Below, one piece after another: positions 15,001 through 27,000 of a DNA stretch of 64,000 nt. The DNA is from Solea solea. Lineage: Eukaryota; Chordata; Actinopteri; Pleuronectiformes; Soleidae. The notes under the pieces were generated by a model that saw only the letters and a list, made by a program, of their open reading frames with translations, ran no database searches and was not told where the DNA came from. The stretch is taken from contig NC_081141.1 of NCBI RefSeq assembly GCF_958295425.1, positions 13,611,204 to 13,675,203 of the forward strand. The letters run 5' to 3'. A program made the translations under genes and the position numbers. The first letter of the stretch is position 1, and each line of letters starts with the position of its first letter.

Positions 15001-18000
15001 CATTTTAGAGCATTCATGACATGAGTGCAATCCTCCCTTGAATGTTCTTTCTGCTGATAAAGTCTCACTTAAAACTTTATGGGTGTGTGTGTGTTTATGA
15101 GTGTACTTGTTTTTGTTACCTCTTTAGGACCTTCTCTGGCATAAACACTGATCTTGTCAGGACCAGTAGAGATCAAAACGTGATCCTAAACTAATTTCAG
15201 AGGAACTGGTAAAGTTTAGGGGTAAGATTTAAATTACGGTTAAGGATTGGGATGATGATTTGTTTACGGAGTGAAGGACATTTTGTCTGGTCCTCACAAT
15301 TTTAAAGGGCTGTTTGCGGGTTAAGACCTGGTTTTAGGGTTAGGGTTAAAATAAGGTTTACATCAAGGACTGTTAGTGGTTGGGTTAGGGTTCCAACAAA
15401 CAAAGATACAGCCACACAAATATCGCAACAAGAAATAACTTATTTATTCAGAATTACTAAGATCTGGTCTAAACAGATGAAACACATTTTAGGAAATTGT
15501 GAATCATCCAATACATTATATTTCTAATAGTAATAAGTATTTAAGTAAGGATTAGGCACTTAGTTGTGATGGTTAATGTTAGGGTAAGGGGCTAGGGAGT
15601 GCATCATGTCAATGATGTGTCCTTACTAGGATATAAAAACTAGTTTGTGTGTGTCACTCACATGCTGCCATGGTCTCAGATAGGTTGTAGTTGCTGCTGC
15701 TGCTGTTGCTGCTGTTGTTGCTGCTGTTGTTGCTGTTGTTGCTGTTGTTGTTATTGCTGCCCTCCAGGCTATAGATGGGCGGCACACAGGTGGTGGAGCC
15801 CAGGCCCTGGGTCAGGTAGGTGGCGGCTGGGTAGAAGGAATGCATGCAGTACTGGGAGGACATGTTGTGGCTTGGCAGGCAGCCGTCACCAAGAGACTTC
15901 TGCTTTAGAATGCAAGAATAAACAAACACGGGCAATTTTACAAACCGAGTGATAATAATATCAAATAATGATTGAAAGCAGCACATAGACGCAACTTATA
16001 ATCTTTTTTTCATTTCCAATTCATCTGATGGTTATTCTGTCAGTCAAATAAACATGACATCTTCAAATAGCTTGTTTAGTCTGATCAATAGTCCAAAATA
16101 TCCCATTAATTTTTCGATCAAGAAAAAGTCAGCAAAAGGCAATCTTTCAATTTCAGAAGCTGGGTGTGGAGACTGTTTGGCATTCTCTTGTTGACAAATT
16201 CTTTTGAAGATCAATCAAATAAAAAAAGGAGTTTATTTTCTTACAAATCAAGTCACTTGATGAACTGTGTCATTTTTCACACTGTCATGTCAAAATCCCA
16301 AACTAACGGGGAGTCCAGTGGTGATTGTGTGTCAAATGGCAATGAGATAACGCTTGTGACAGAGCGAAGCCAAGCGAGAGCGGTTCACCAGCATCCCATC
16401 TTTCACATGACATGATTGTCTAGACATGACATAGCTGACAAATCAGGACAAACATATTACCTTAAAAATATAAACCATCTAAATAAACCGTCTGACTCAT
16501 TGTTTACTAAAGAGAATACATTTTATTCTCTGCAGGGACACGAGGCGAAATAATTAACAAGATAGTATGTGTAACCTGTACAGTGTCTCTGATTTTGGCT
16601 GTAAATAGAATAGAATAGAATAGAAACACTTTATTCATCCCCGAGGGGAAATTGTTTTATGTGCTTGAAACCACACGTTTTCACTTCTTAATCAGGATAT
16701 AATCTTAAAAAACATGCATTTCTCAAACAAAATGCTCTCTTTCCTGAGGTCATGCAATGGCTATGACATTAACCCTTTCATTTATAAAATATGGCTGCAC
16801 ACTAATCTATAATGACTCCAGTGGATATACCAGAGCATTCTCAGAAAGGCTGGTACATAAATCAATAATTGTAATAATACTATAACAGGACTTTAACTTC
16901 CACAGCAATATAACAAAAGACCAATATACAGTATATCAATAAAATGTTCATGCAGTGTTTGCATGCACTCTGAGATATGACACATAATTACTGAAAATGT
17001 TTTGTGTCGGAAGTTTTTGTTGTTTTCCGTCCATAAACTAGTTTAATGTCACAATAAACTGGTTTCTTTAACTTTCACTGCAGAGGAAAAATTGATATAT
17101 TATGTGACATCGACTGATTTGAAAATATTTATTGTGATAACCTTTTTTGTTCATATTGCACAGCAAAGCCCTAATTCTCTACTACACCATAAACAGCATT
17201 GTTCACCTTTATATAATTGTACAATCCTCCATATTAGAATCACTCACAGGCTACACTCTTACAGTCTGAACTGACAAGAAGAAATACAAACGTAAAATAG
17301 AATGGAAGTGAATATTCTAAGTGTTTGATTTCACAGGTCCCGTACTTGTTCTAAAAATGGGCTGCAACACAGTGCTGGCTTTCTCCAGTCCTCTGAAAAC
17401 TTTAAAACGAGCTGTCTACTCAGCAGCAAGGCCGCCTCACTGAGGGTTTTCAATTTCACTTTTATGGAATTTGATTTCTGTCAGCCTGTAATATGTCACC
17501 CGTATTGTCCACACCATCAATTCTCCGACAGCTTTATAAACTGTTATTTAAGCTACACTCAGCTCTTGTATTAGGCTGTGAAAAATACAACAGGGATTGG
17601 GCTGGAGCTTTGAAAAGTGCACTTAGCTTGTGTTCCGCAGGACACACGTTGCACCAAACGCTGGTGAATTTGTCAATCTTGCTCACAAATGAAACAATTT
17701 TCATCACGCTTACGGAAAATGTTTAAATCCAGGGGTCATTTACAGATTCACAGAGAGTCGCTTGCTTTAAAAGTGGTATTTATGAAATGATAAACCTTCC
17801 ACTCGGTTTGTTGGTACGGGGAAAAAACAATAGCATGTAACTTCATTAAGTCAGTACAAGAAAGATTCAATGACTATACCAAGATAGACACATGCCACCC
17901 TTATTTAAGTGCAATCAAAACATAGTGATCACCAAACAAAAAACAACAATTTTCAATCCATTTTTTTGTTTTGTCATCAACAAAACAAAAAAAATGGAAT

Positions 18001-21000
18001 CAAATTTGATGAAAATTCATTTGAACAAAGATGGACTACATTTTTGGTCACTCTCATCACACTTCAAGTTTCTGATAAATTTGGTTTTGATGAGTTATTT
18101 GCTGCCCTAAATACCAGGTAAAAGGTCATGAATGTCAGCTGAGCTTGACGACAAACTGGTTGGGTAGCAGTGGAGCAACCTTAGGGAGTGATAGTAGCTT
18201 CTGTATATTCACACATTTCCAGTTAAAACAAACAGTGAGGGAAGGTCTTATCACCATACTGATACTGATTAGCAGCGAGAGTGTCCAAAAGCACTAAATA
18301 TATATTTGAACCGATATGTGATGCCAGGGAGCTGCTGAGGAGGGAGAGACTGGAGAACTGCAGGCTCATCCCTGCATTGGAGTTGATGCATCTAAATAGT
18401 ACATCAGGTTGGGGGCATAAAAAGAATCATAAAGCAATTGGATGAAGCTTTGTAAACTCCTACTTAGTATGACTCAATAAGTAATTAAAAATCTCAAAGC
18501 AGACTTGAGACCAAAGAAACTCCTGTGTTTAGTTAAATATAAAAAAGGAGTCACAGCTGGAGGACCCTCTCATACTGCGTCCTATTCGAAAGGAAGTCAT
18601 GGTGTTTTCAGTAAATTAGAGCAACACAGAACAAGGACTAAGTCCACAAATAGTTTAAAACAGCCCAAATCAATAACCAGTTCCCTGGAAGTGATCATCA
18701 CTTCAGGAACTGTGCAATACTATGTGGCATTTAAACATTACATCCTTGCAGTGTTTGAACTATGGCCTGCCTCCTGTACTAGTGACTTAATGACTTAATT
18801 TTATAGCCTATGAGCTCCCCTACAAACCACTGCTTAGTGATTCTGAAAACAAAAGAATATTTGATATTAAACAGTGATCCCAAAACCTATTTGAACTGTA
18901 ACTTTTGTGTACAGTTGCATACCTAATATCAACAGAGCCCATGGGAAAGTGTGTAGTGTAATTTGTAACCTGTGGTGCAGACACATTTCTTCCTCTGTTA
19001 TAAGACCCAATGAGGTTAGTGCTCGGGTTTCAGGGGAGGAAGTGTTGGGGTAAAAAACCGAACGCATTAAACCAGGGGGAAAGGAAATGGGAAAAAATAT
19101 CTTTTTTTTGTTATAATTAATGTAGGGGTAAGCAAAGGGAACGGATTAGGGTTAGGATTCGGTAGGGGTCAGGTTATGTCATATTAAATGTTTGTATGGG
19201 ACTGCAAAAGTAAATGAATTAAAAGCATGCATAATAACATTCAGTATAGCATAAATATAAATAAAAGAAGAGTGACTTCAGCACTGACATCATCAAGACA
19301 GAAACAGTGTGTCTGACAGCACATGAGCGTTTTCTTTGTTTGTGGACTGAGGAAAATCCTCCTGTAGGTTTTCTACACAGCCTTAAATGATGGAAGCATC
19401 TCCATACTAATAAAAATGACATCTCCAGTAAATGGACATTCATAAATACAGTACATGAGAGTAACAAGAGGGGTGTTTTTGCAAGAATTGTGATAGTTAT
19501 ATTCTAAATAAAAAAAATCTAATCAAATCATAAACTCCCTGCCTAACTTGCTGACTCCTGGGGGGGCTTCCTTACCTCCCTGAGAGGGCTTGTCTCCTTA
19601 TCAGGCACCATCTCCTGTCTGGCAGCTCAACACAACCCTTATATTATCATCATCCACCTGCATGACAGCCAAGCACCACTGAGAGCACAGTGGAGGAGAG
19701 AAGAAGGTAGATGGCCTTACACTGATAAAGCCAACTGTGCTCTTTTGTGGGCTTTGATTTAATAGAGGGACGAGCACAAGACCTGTAGATCACTATTTTA
19801 CCACAATCTCTACTGTTTATTAGATTAGCCTGGTCATTTACAAGAAATAAATGGGAACTTTTTAAGGCTACAACATTTGAATTGCATGTATTTGTTGCAA
19901 AAGATCAAGTAATTAATGCAACAACTTAAGAAACAATGGAAAAAAGTAACAAGAAGCCAGAGTGCCAATATATATATATATATATATGGAGGATGATGTC
20001 ACAGCTGTGCTGTATCCCAATATAAAAACAAATAATAATGTGGAATGTGTAAATTGCATTGTATTTAATTAATTAAAACATAAAAAAAAAAAGGCAGATG
20101 TATATTATAAAGTCTATAACAATAACGCTAGACAGCTGGGCCTTGGATCTCCTCTGTATATTCTGTATATTCTGTATTATCATTTATATTCTCTGAAAAA
20201 TGGCCAAATTATGGCAGGGTATGTTAACTTATGAGCACAAATGTAGCTATTTACATCATTAAGTTTGTTTTACTTCGATGCATCTTTATATTTTGCCTTT
20301 TCTCAGGATGTTTTGAAGAAAATGGAAAATCAGTGAATGAAAAAAGAAGAAATATGTAACAGCTCAACACTAGAGGAGTTCTCTCTGGATTGTGGGTGAT
20401 GCAAAAACTTTAATAACGCATTAAATTGTAGAGTTTTAGGACAGTTAAGGAGAAAGAGTGGGAACGCTTTTTCAGGTGACAACAAATGCTTATTTTTTAT
20501 TCTCAATAAATATCAATTTTGTTTATTTGTGAGCTCTTCACGCGCATACAAACAAAATGCCCCCTGAATTTGAATAACCATAACGCGTCGCCTTCCCAGC
20601 CTGACAGCTTCACTGAAAATACCATAAATCACTAAGGAGGATGGCTAAATTATGCTAAAGAGTGCTAACTGATTAGCATTAATGTGCTCACTTTCTCCTT
20701 CAAGCACTGAGGCATAACAGTTTGTTCTTCTGCCGACAGACAATACCATTAACCTTTGCAATTCAGACTCTGCTGTGCACTGGCAGGTTAGCGGAGGCAG
20801 TGACCCCAAAACTAGATGTTGCTATTGAGAGGTGGGCGAGCGGGGTGAGTGTGGGGTGGCCAAACGCTCTTCATAAAAAAACAATCCACCTCATCAGAGA
20901 ACACTGTTGAGTTATAGATCTAATTTGCTTCACGCACAAGCTCATCTCATTTGACACAAGAGGGATACATTCAAGCATAAATCTGTGTGAATATTCTGAG

Positions 21001-24000
21001 AGAAACGCGCGTGTGTGTGTGTGTACCCTGGTGTGTCCTAGGTTATAAGACATTAAAGCAGACACTATCATCAATCTTTGAAAAACATAAAGAAATAAAA
21101 GTTTATGTAATTGACTCAAAGATGCAAAGAAAACAAACCTCTCACATTCACAAGGTTGCCCACGTGTGCAAAGTGAGGCTTTTTCTTTCTGTGTAAATGT
21201 TATATGAATTTTTAGAGTTTCCTTCATTTTCATCACTTTGCTTTTGTCTGTGGATGATTTCATTTTGTTTTTACGGTTTCATTCTGTAAGACTTTTCTAT
21301 AAATCAATATTGTGTCACTGTGTAAATAGGTAAACATATTTGTTCATTAATTAATTCACAAAAAAATTGTTCATTTTATTGTTAGGTAAAATGTTTATCA
21401 AGCAACACTGTAAGATTTATGTTGCTAATTTTACATTTTTCCACCGTTTTTTTTTTAACTTGCAAGTCTAAATGTGTTTAAGTCTACTTTTAGGGCACTT
21501 TGGCCTTCATTCATAAGCTGACAGCACAGACAAATGACAGCGAAAAAAAGGGCGAGTGAAGGGCGTGATGTGCAACATAAGCTTGGAATAGAGCATGGCC
21601 TGGGCCGCTATTTTCTGCCCGAACCCGACATGAACCCGACATGAACCATGGGAGTATTGACAGTATTTGACACACGTCCTATTTTTGTTTTTTTTCTGAG
21701 CGCAAAAAATACCCGATACAGCTACAGTAAGACAAGCGCACTCGGACTGTCATGTAGGTGGTTGTTAACATTTATTCACGGTTACAGCAAATGACAGAAA
21801 TGATCGTTACATTGAGGAGAAAGCAACTATGAGCCCCCATGAACCCACAGAGACACACATCTTATGAGTTATCACCAGCACTTATGAGTATCATAAAATT
21901 TCAGACGTACCATTAGCAACAATCAGTTCTTCTTTATGATCTCTTATTATCCCTATTTATCTCTTGATTAACTGTAACCGCTGATAACTTTTTACATCAT
22001 CCAACCATTGTGGCTTCATTAGCTTTACGCCATATTTTCAATACAGCAATTTAAAAAAGCCATTTGAACCCTGTGTTACTCTATGTTTCAATAAAAGAAC
22101 TTGAAATTAACATGTCAATTCATGTCACCGGACTGTCGGGGGACGACAGGCTCGGGTGATTTATGCTGTGTTCTGGAATCACTCCAGTGATGTCACTTTT
22201 CAAACCAACTTCAGCTTACATTTTAAATAATTGGTGTTGAGGTGTCAGACACCTGTCAATCGATACCTGATTTATTTTTTATCTTTTTTAATAGAGAAGG
22301 AAATGCAACATTTGGTATACAGAGAGCCATAGTTAAACTGCCCAATTCTGTTCCAAAACTTAAAAAAAAAGGATTTATTTACTTATTAGACACCAATGGT
22401 TTTGGTGTGATATAATGTGTACATCGCTTTCCACTGTGCATCCACACAGCTCACACTGATATGAGTCTTTTTTATTAGTGTAAAGGTGAACCTTTTGCAT
22501 GCTGCGCTGACTTGTTGGTCTGTCTGTGGCATGAAAACAGCTTAGTGCGCACACACAAACGCACATACACAAACACAACATCATTACATTTCTTACTGTA
22601 CGCCCAATCCATCTCCTCTAATGCACAGTGGCAGGATTTTTGGCTCTGTTCTTTAACTCTTGCACATGACTCCTGTGACTGGTCACAAGCTGAATCCTAA
22701 ATCTTTCAGTTTAAGAGCAGTCAACAATAGTGTACCATCACTCTATGCCATAACATATGAGCTTACACAAAAGTTACCATGCTATTTTTAATGTAGGTAA
22801 CTTTAAAGTGCTGACTGCAACTCAAGTGGTATCTTGTATCGGGTTGAACGATTTGGGTAGAATTAATAATTGTGAGTGCGATATCATTTATATAATCAGA
22901 AAGAAAAGCTTTTGTACAATATCCACTGTATTATAGGTTTGTAACCTAATGCAGCCTTACATCATCAGTACTGGATGAGAACCTAAAAAGACTTAATAAC
23001 AATTAAACAACAATATTTTTAATTTGCTCCAGACATTTATGAATTATAAAAGAAAATAAAAGGACCTTTCATTGATGTTTAATAAAAACACCAGGGTCAG
23101 ATGTGCGGCATAATACAGAATATGTCGTAAACTGCAACCTTTGCAATTTCTTAGCTACATTGTTTCCATCTTTCAAATCTTCCATTTATCAAATCATCTC
23201 CAAAAATATGGAAAATAAGTTGCCAAAAATTAGAAATTCTGTTTTGTTTTTTGCATGTAGTGATTAATCCCAAACTCATTCTGGTATAAAAGCAGTTCAA
23301 TAAAGCTATGCTGACTTGAATCTTGTCATTAAAATGTCCATTTGAATTACATTAAATAAATAGATCAGTGTCATAACAATCTTGAAAACCCTAAAACACA
23401 AGAATCCTGGGGGGGGGGGGTTAACATGTATACTGCAATAGAATACCTACCAGAGGTTTAAAAAAGGGCTATTAAATATTCAAGTGTTACAGATAATCAA
23501 GCATGGTGAATGATGTTAGTCACCTGGTATTGCTGGTAGTTGTAAAGGTTGCTGTAGTAGGTGGGGTAGCGTGAAGGTTGGTAAAAGTTGTTATAGGGGT
23601 TGGATGATCCCTCAGTATGAGCCCTGACAGTGGCTGAAGGGCTGGAGGACGACAGCGAGCGACTCGCTGAACCAAAACATACAGAGATTAGACAGCAAAT
23701 CAGACAACATTCCAGTCAAAGGATGAATGATGTTGTCTGTGAGCGAGTGGGACACTTAAACGATGACAACACAAAAGGTGACATCAACATTTATATAAGT
23801 TAAAAAATATTTACTAGCTCTATTAATAAAAAAAATAAAAATACATTACAGTAATTGAACTTCACTTTTTCTGTAACACCACCCTTCGCTTAAATGACTG
23901 ACAACAGCACCATCTGCAGGTGACAACTGCAACTTCCTGCCGACCTCCCACACCGCGCCACCACCTTACAGGTATGAATCTATCAGCACAAATGAGACCA

Positions 24001-27000
24001 TTAAATCGTCATTGCTTATTATCTCTTGTATTTTCTTTATCCACAAGGCCACATTCTCGTCAGGAACACCCTGCTCCTTTGCCTTCGCACAATGAAGACA
24101 CTGTGCACAAGTGCAGCCAAAGATAATGACATACGTATGCTGTCCCTGTTCTCTTGTCATCGGTGCATCACACAGTGCTGAACTCCTTTTTCCACCTCAC
24201 TTCTTCTCTCTGTTGCCATGTCAGGGACCCTAAGCTCGCCAGAAATACCACGCTGTATTCCACCTCCTGTAATGTTGCTATCTGACTGAGTGGGAGTGGG
24301 AACACAGTTATCAGGGTCTGCCTCCACATGAGAAGAAAAGAGAGTATTTTCTATGTTCCTGTCCTCCATATGAAAAATCAAATAAGAGGATTCCATAACA
24401 ATGTACAGAAAACTAACAGAGAAAACGCTTCTCTTAAACTGGGGGGAAAAAATTATATTTTTTGGCATTTTTTGTATCAATAATTCCATGATAACCTTTC
24501 AGCATAATGTAGATCAGGTGATCTCAGTGAAAACTAAACTAGACTACAGGCTCTGTTCACAGTCTAAGGGACATCTGGCCCATGACAGGGGAATTTCAAA
24601 TAAGGAGGGTGCTCTTTTTGGCTGTTGGATATACAGTACATGATATACAGGAGTTGGATATACATGTTCATTTGGTGAAAGTGATACTATTAAATTGCAA
24701 CAACTAAGTAAAGAAAATAAAGAGAACACATGGTGGACAATAAACCTGTCAAAATGAGTGGTGAGCTTCAGGGATAGAGAGTTCGCCACAGGTCACACAT
24801 GACATGCCATGTATCTGTGTGAGACTCGACAAATAAATTCAGCTCTACAGTAAGTTCAGTCAGGACGACTACACTGTTGTAATCGATCAGCCTTATTCAC
24901 ATTCTCCAGGCTTTCATCTCCTCTTGTGCACATGCACTGTCACTCCCCAGCTGCCACTTCCTGTCACTTCCTGAGTCTTCACAGTGTCATTGGATCCACC
25001 ATCCCTCATCCTCCATCTGGGTCTCATCAGGTCACCAACCACCATCACCACCATATCTCCCCTTGTGTCCAAGACTGTGCCAAAGGCTCATTGTTTAGTT
25101 AATTTACTTTCACTTATCTCTCCTGATTTAATGATGTTTCTGAAGTACCTGTCTACTGCAACTTTAAGACAAGTTCTTTTTGGTGTAATCAAGTTTTGAA
25201 CAACATGATGCAAACCTTTCTACCCCAACAATCAAAGCCTCAGAATCATTTTGATGGGCAACTAACTTGAGAATGGAACCTTGTTGCACACTGAACCGCT
25301 GTCCTTCCATCTTTGCATCATTTTATTTATGATTTATCATGCAGCCCTAGTAATCAGTGTTAATACTGTGGTGGTGGCTGAGGTATTACTACTACTGTGT
25401 CCTGAGGATGGATTGCATTCATGCAGCCCAGTAAATGTGGCCACTCAAATCAGCTCCAAATACGGTTTGTGTGATTGCATTTTAACACAGTCGAGGTCGA
25501 TGATAACTGAGGACGGATGTTAATATAAAGTCTGAATGGCATCTGACTTTATAATAGTCAGAGAATAAAACTGCCAGAATCAGGCCCAGGGAGGTCAAGA
25601 GTTAACATTTGGTGGCTCTGAGTGAATTTATAGTTCAGGAAAAAGGTTTAGTTTGTAGAGAGTGCTGCTGTTGACTGGTGGTGAGACACATAATATAAGG
25701 GGTGTGGTGTGATAGCAGGTAAAAACGCACTTGCAAATGCCTCACCTGTCCCAGCTTGAGAAGAATTGGATGAGCTGCTGGTAGGTGTCAGGGATTGTCC
25801 ATCCACAGAGAAGGAGAATTCAGCTCCAGCTTCATTCTTTACATTTAACTCAGGCACAGGGAGAGTGACTGGACTGCAAATACCAAGCTCCTCCTCCTGA
25901 GCCTGCTGCCTCCTCAGGGCAACCTGGATGGGAGGAAAGGAGAAAACTGATACGACACAGGGCAGACTCACTATCTGCTACACAATAATAACCAGACTCA
26001 TTAGAAAGTCATTACACTAACTGTGTAAAGATGAATCAACAATGTCATGTAAACATACACTGCAGACTTATGAACACAAATACCATAGACGTAAACCATG
26101 ATCTGTCAGCAAATGTCTTGATAATCAATAATAACTTAAGACATTTCTTAAGCAAAAATACAAAGTTTTGATTCAATTTAGACTTTCCTCATCGGATCAA
26201 ATAAGACATTCCAATGTGATTGTTTTAAATCACTGCAGCCATTTCCACAATGTTCTGTCATGTCATACAACAAATACACAAAAAAGATCATCTACTGTAT
26301 AATAATATAGTTTTCATCTCAAGTAACCTCACCTCAAACTAGCAATGATCATAAAATTATTCTCTTAAGCTAAAAAAGTAGCCTCAAGCAACAAACTACA
26401 TCAGAGAGCAATAAATGAAACATAACTTCTTTGTTTTTGTAATTAAACTCTTATTTGAGTGCAACAATCAATACAATAAATAGTAAAGACATCCCTAAAC
26501 ACACGTTGTTTACCAACAAGCTAGCTATACATAACTGCAGCTCTTGTTGGTCGACATATTAAGTTGCTCTTCGCTGTTTGTACACAAATGAAAGTTAGGA
26601 GAAAACAACGAAAGTCAGCTTATTATTATTAAACAGCGTAAACATGAACCAACGGTATTCAATCCAAACTGCTACATTTTGTGTTTCGAGTTTCATTTCA
26701 TCACCGCTTCTTTTTGAATTTTGAATTAGCCACGGGCTAACAGGTGAAATAACGGTTACCTGTGCAGCCATGACTCTCTGCCTCTCCACTATCAGTTTGC
26801 ACTTGAGACACTGGCAGTCCTTCCAGTTGCAATAGCAGTAGTAGTCTTTTCTATAAATTAATATTGTGTTACTGTTTAAATAGGTAAACATATTTGTTTA
26901 TTGATTAATTCACAAAAAATGTGTTCATTTTATTGTTAGGTAAAATGTTTATCAAGCAACACTGTAAAACAACAAAATAAAATGTGCTGATTTATGTTGC

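Larger units (their letters stand above)
572..15661 (-). other. dmrt1 intron 4 (about 15 kb)
   Basis: Large last intron with no additional coding exon recognised. It holds two copies of a MITE, LINE and SINE ends, an inverted-end element and many simple repeats, listed separately. Several stretches free of repeats and rich in ATTA/TAATTA motifs (about 4290-4580 and 8030-8330) are candidate conserved non-coding elements. 11,800-12,740 is GC-richer than its surroundings and contains purine-rich tracts and a (TA)n block. Confidence 0.7.
21291..26835 (-). repeat. dmrt1 internal tandem duplication, unit B (5.5 kb)
   Basis: Same content and orientation as unit A: the exon 1 fragment, intron 1, exon 2B, intron 2, exon 3B and the first part of intron 3. 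B-specific stretches are about 21821-22513, 22647-22712, 23053-23422 and 24754-25206. B retains only the right end of a hAT element that is complete in A, so it has undergone a secondary deletion. Confidence 0.93.

Noticed and set aside
15647..15952. Cys-rich plus-strand frame
   Set aside because: Antisense shadow of the Asn/Ser tract in dmrt1 exon 4.
23150..23170. TACATTGTTTC as a DMRT1 binding site for autoregulation
   Set aside because: Short and partial match; similar words (for example near 3680) occur by chance in AT-rich DNA.
26836..26870. TTTATAG as a 3' splice site for the exon 1 fragment
   Set aside because: The pyrimidine tract is poor and joining exon 3A here would break the frame.
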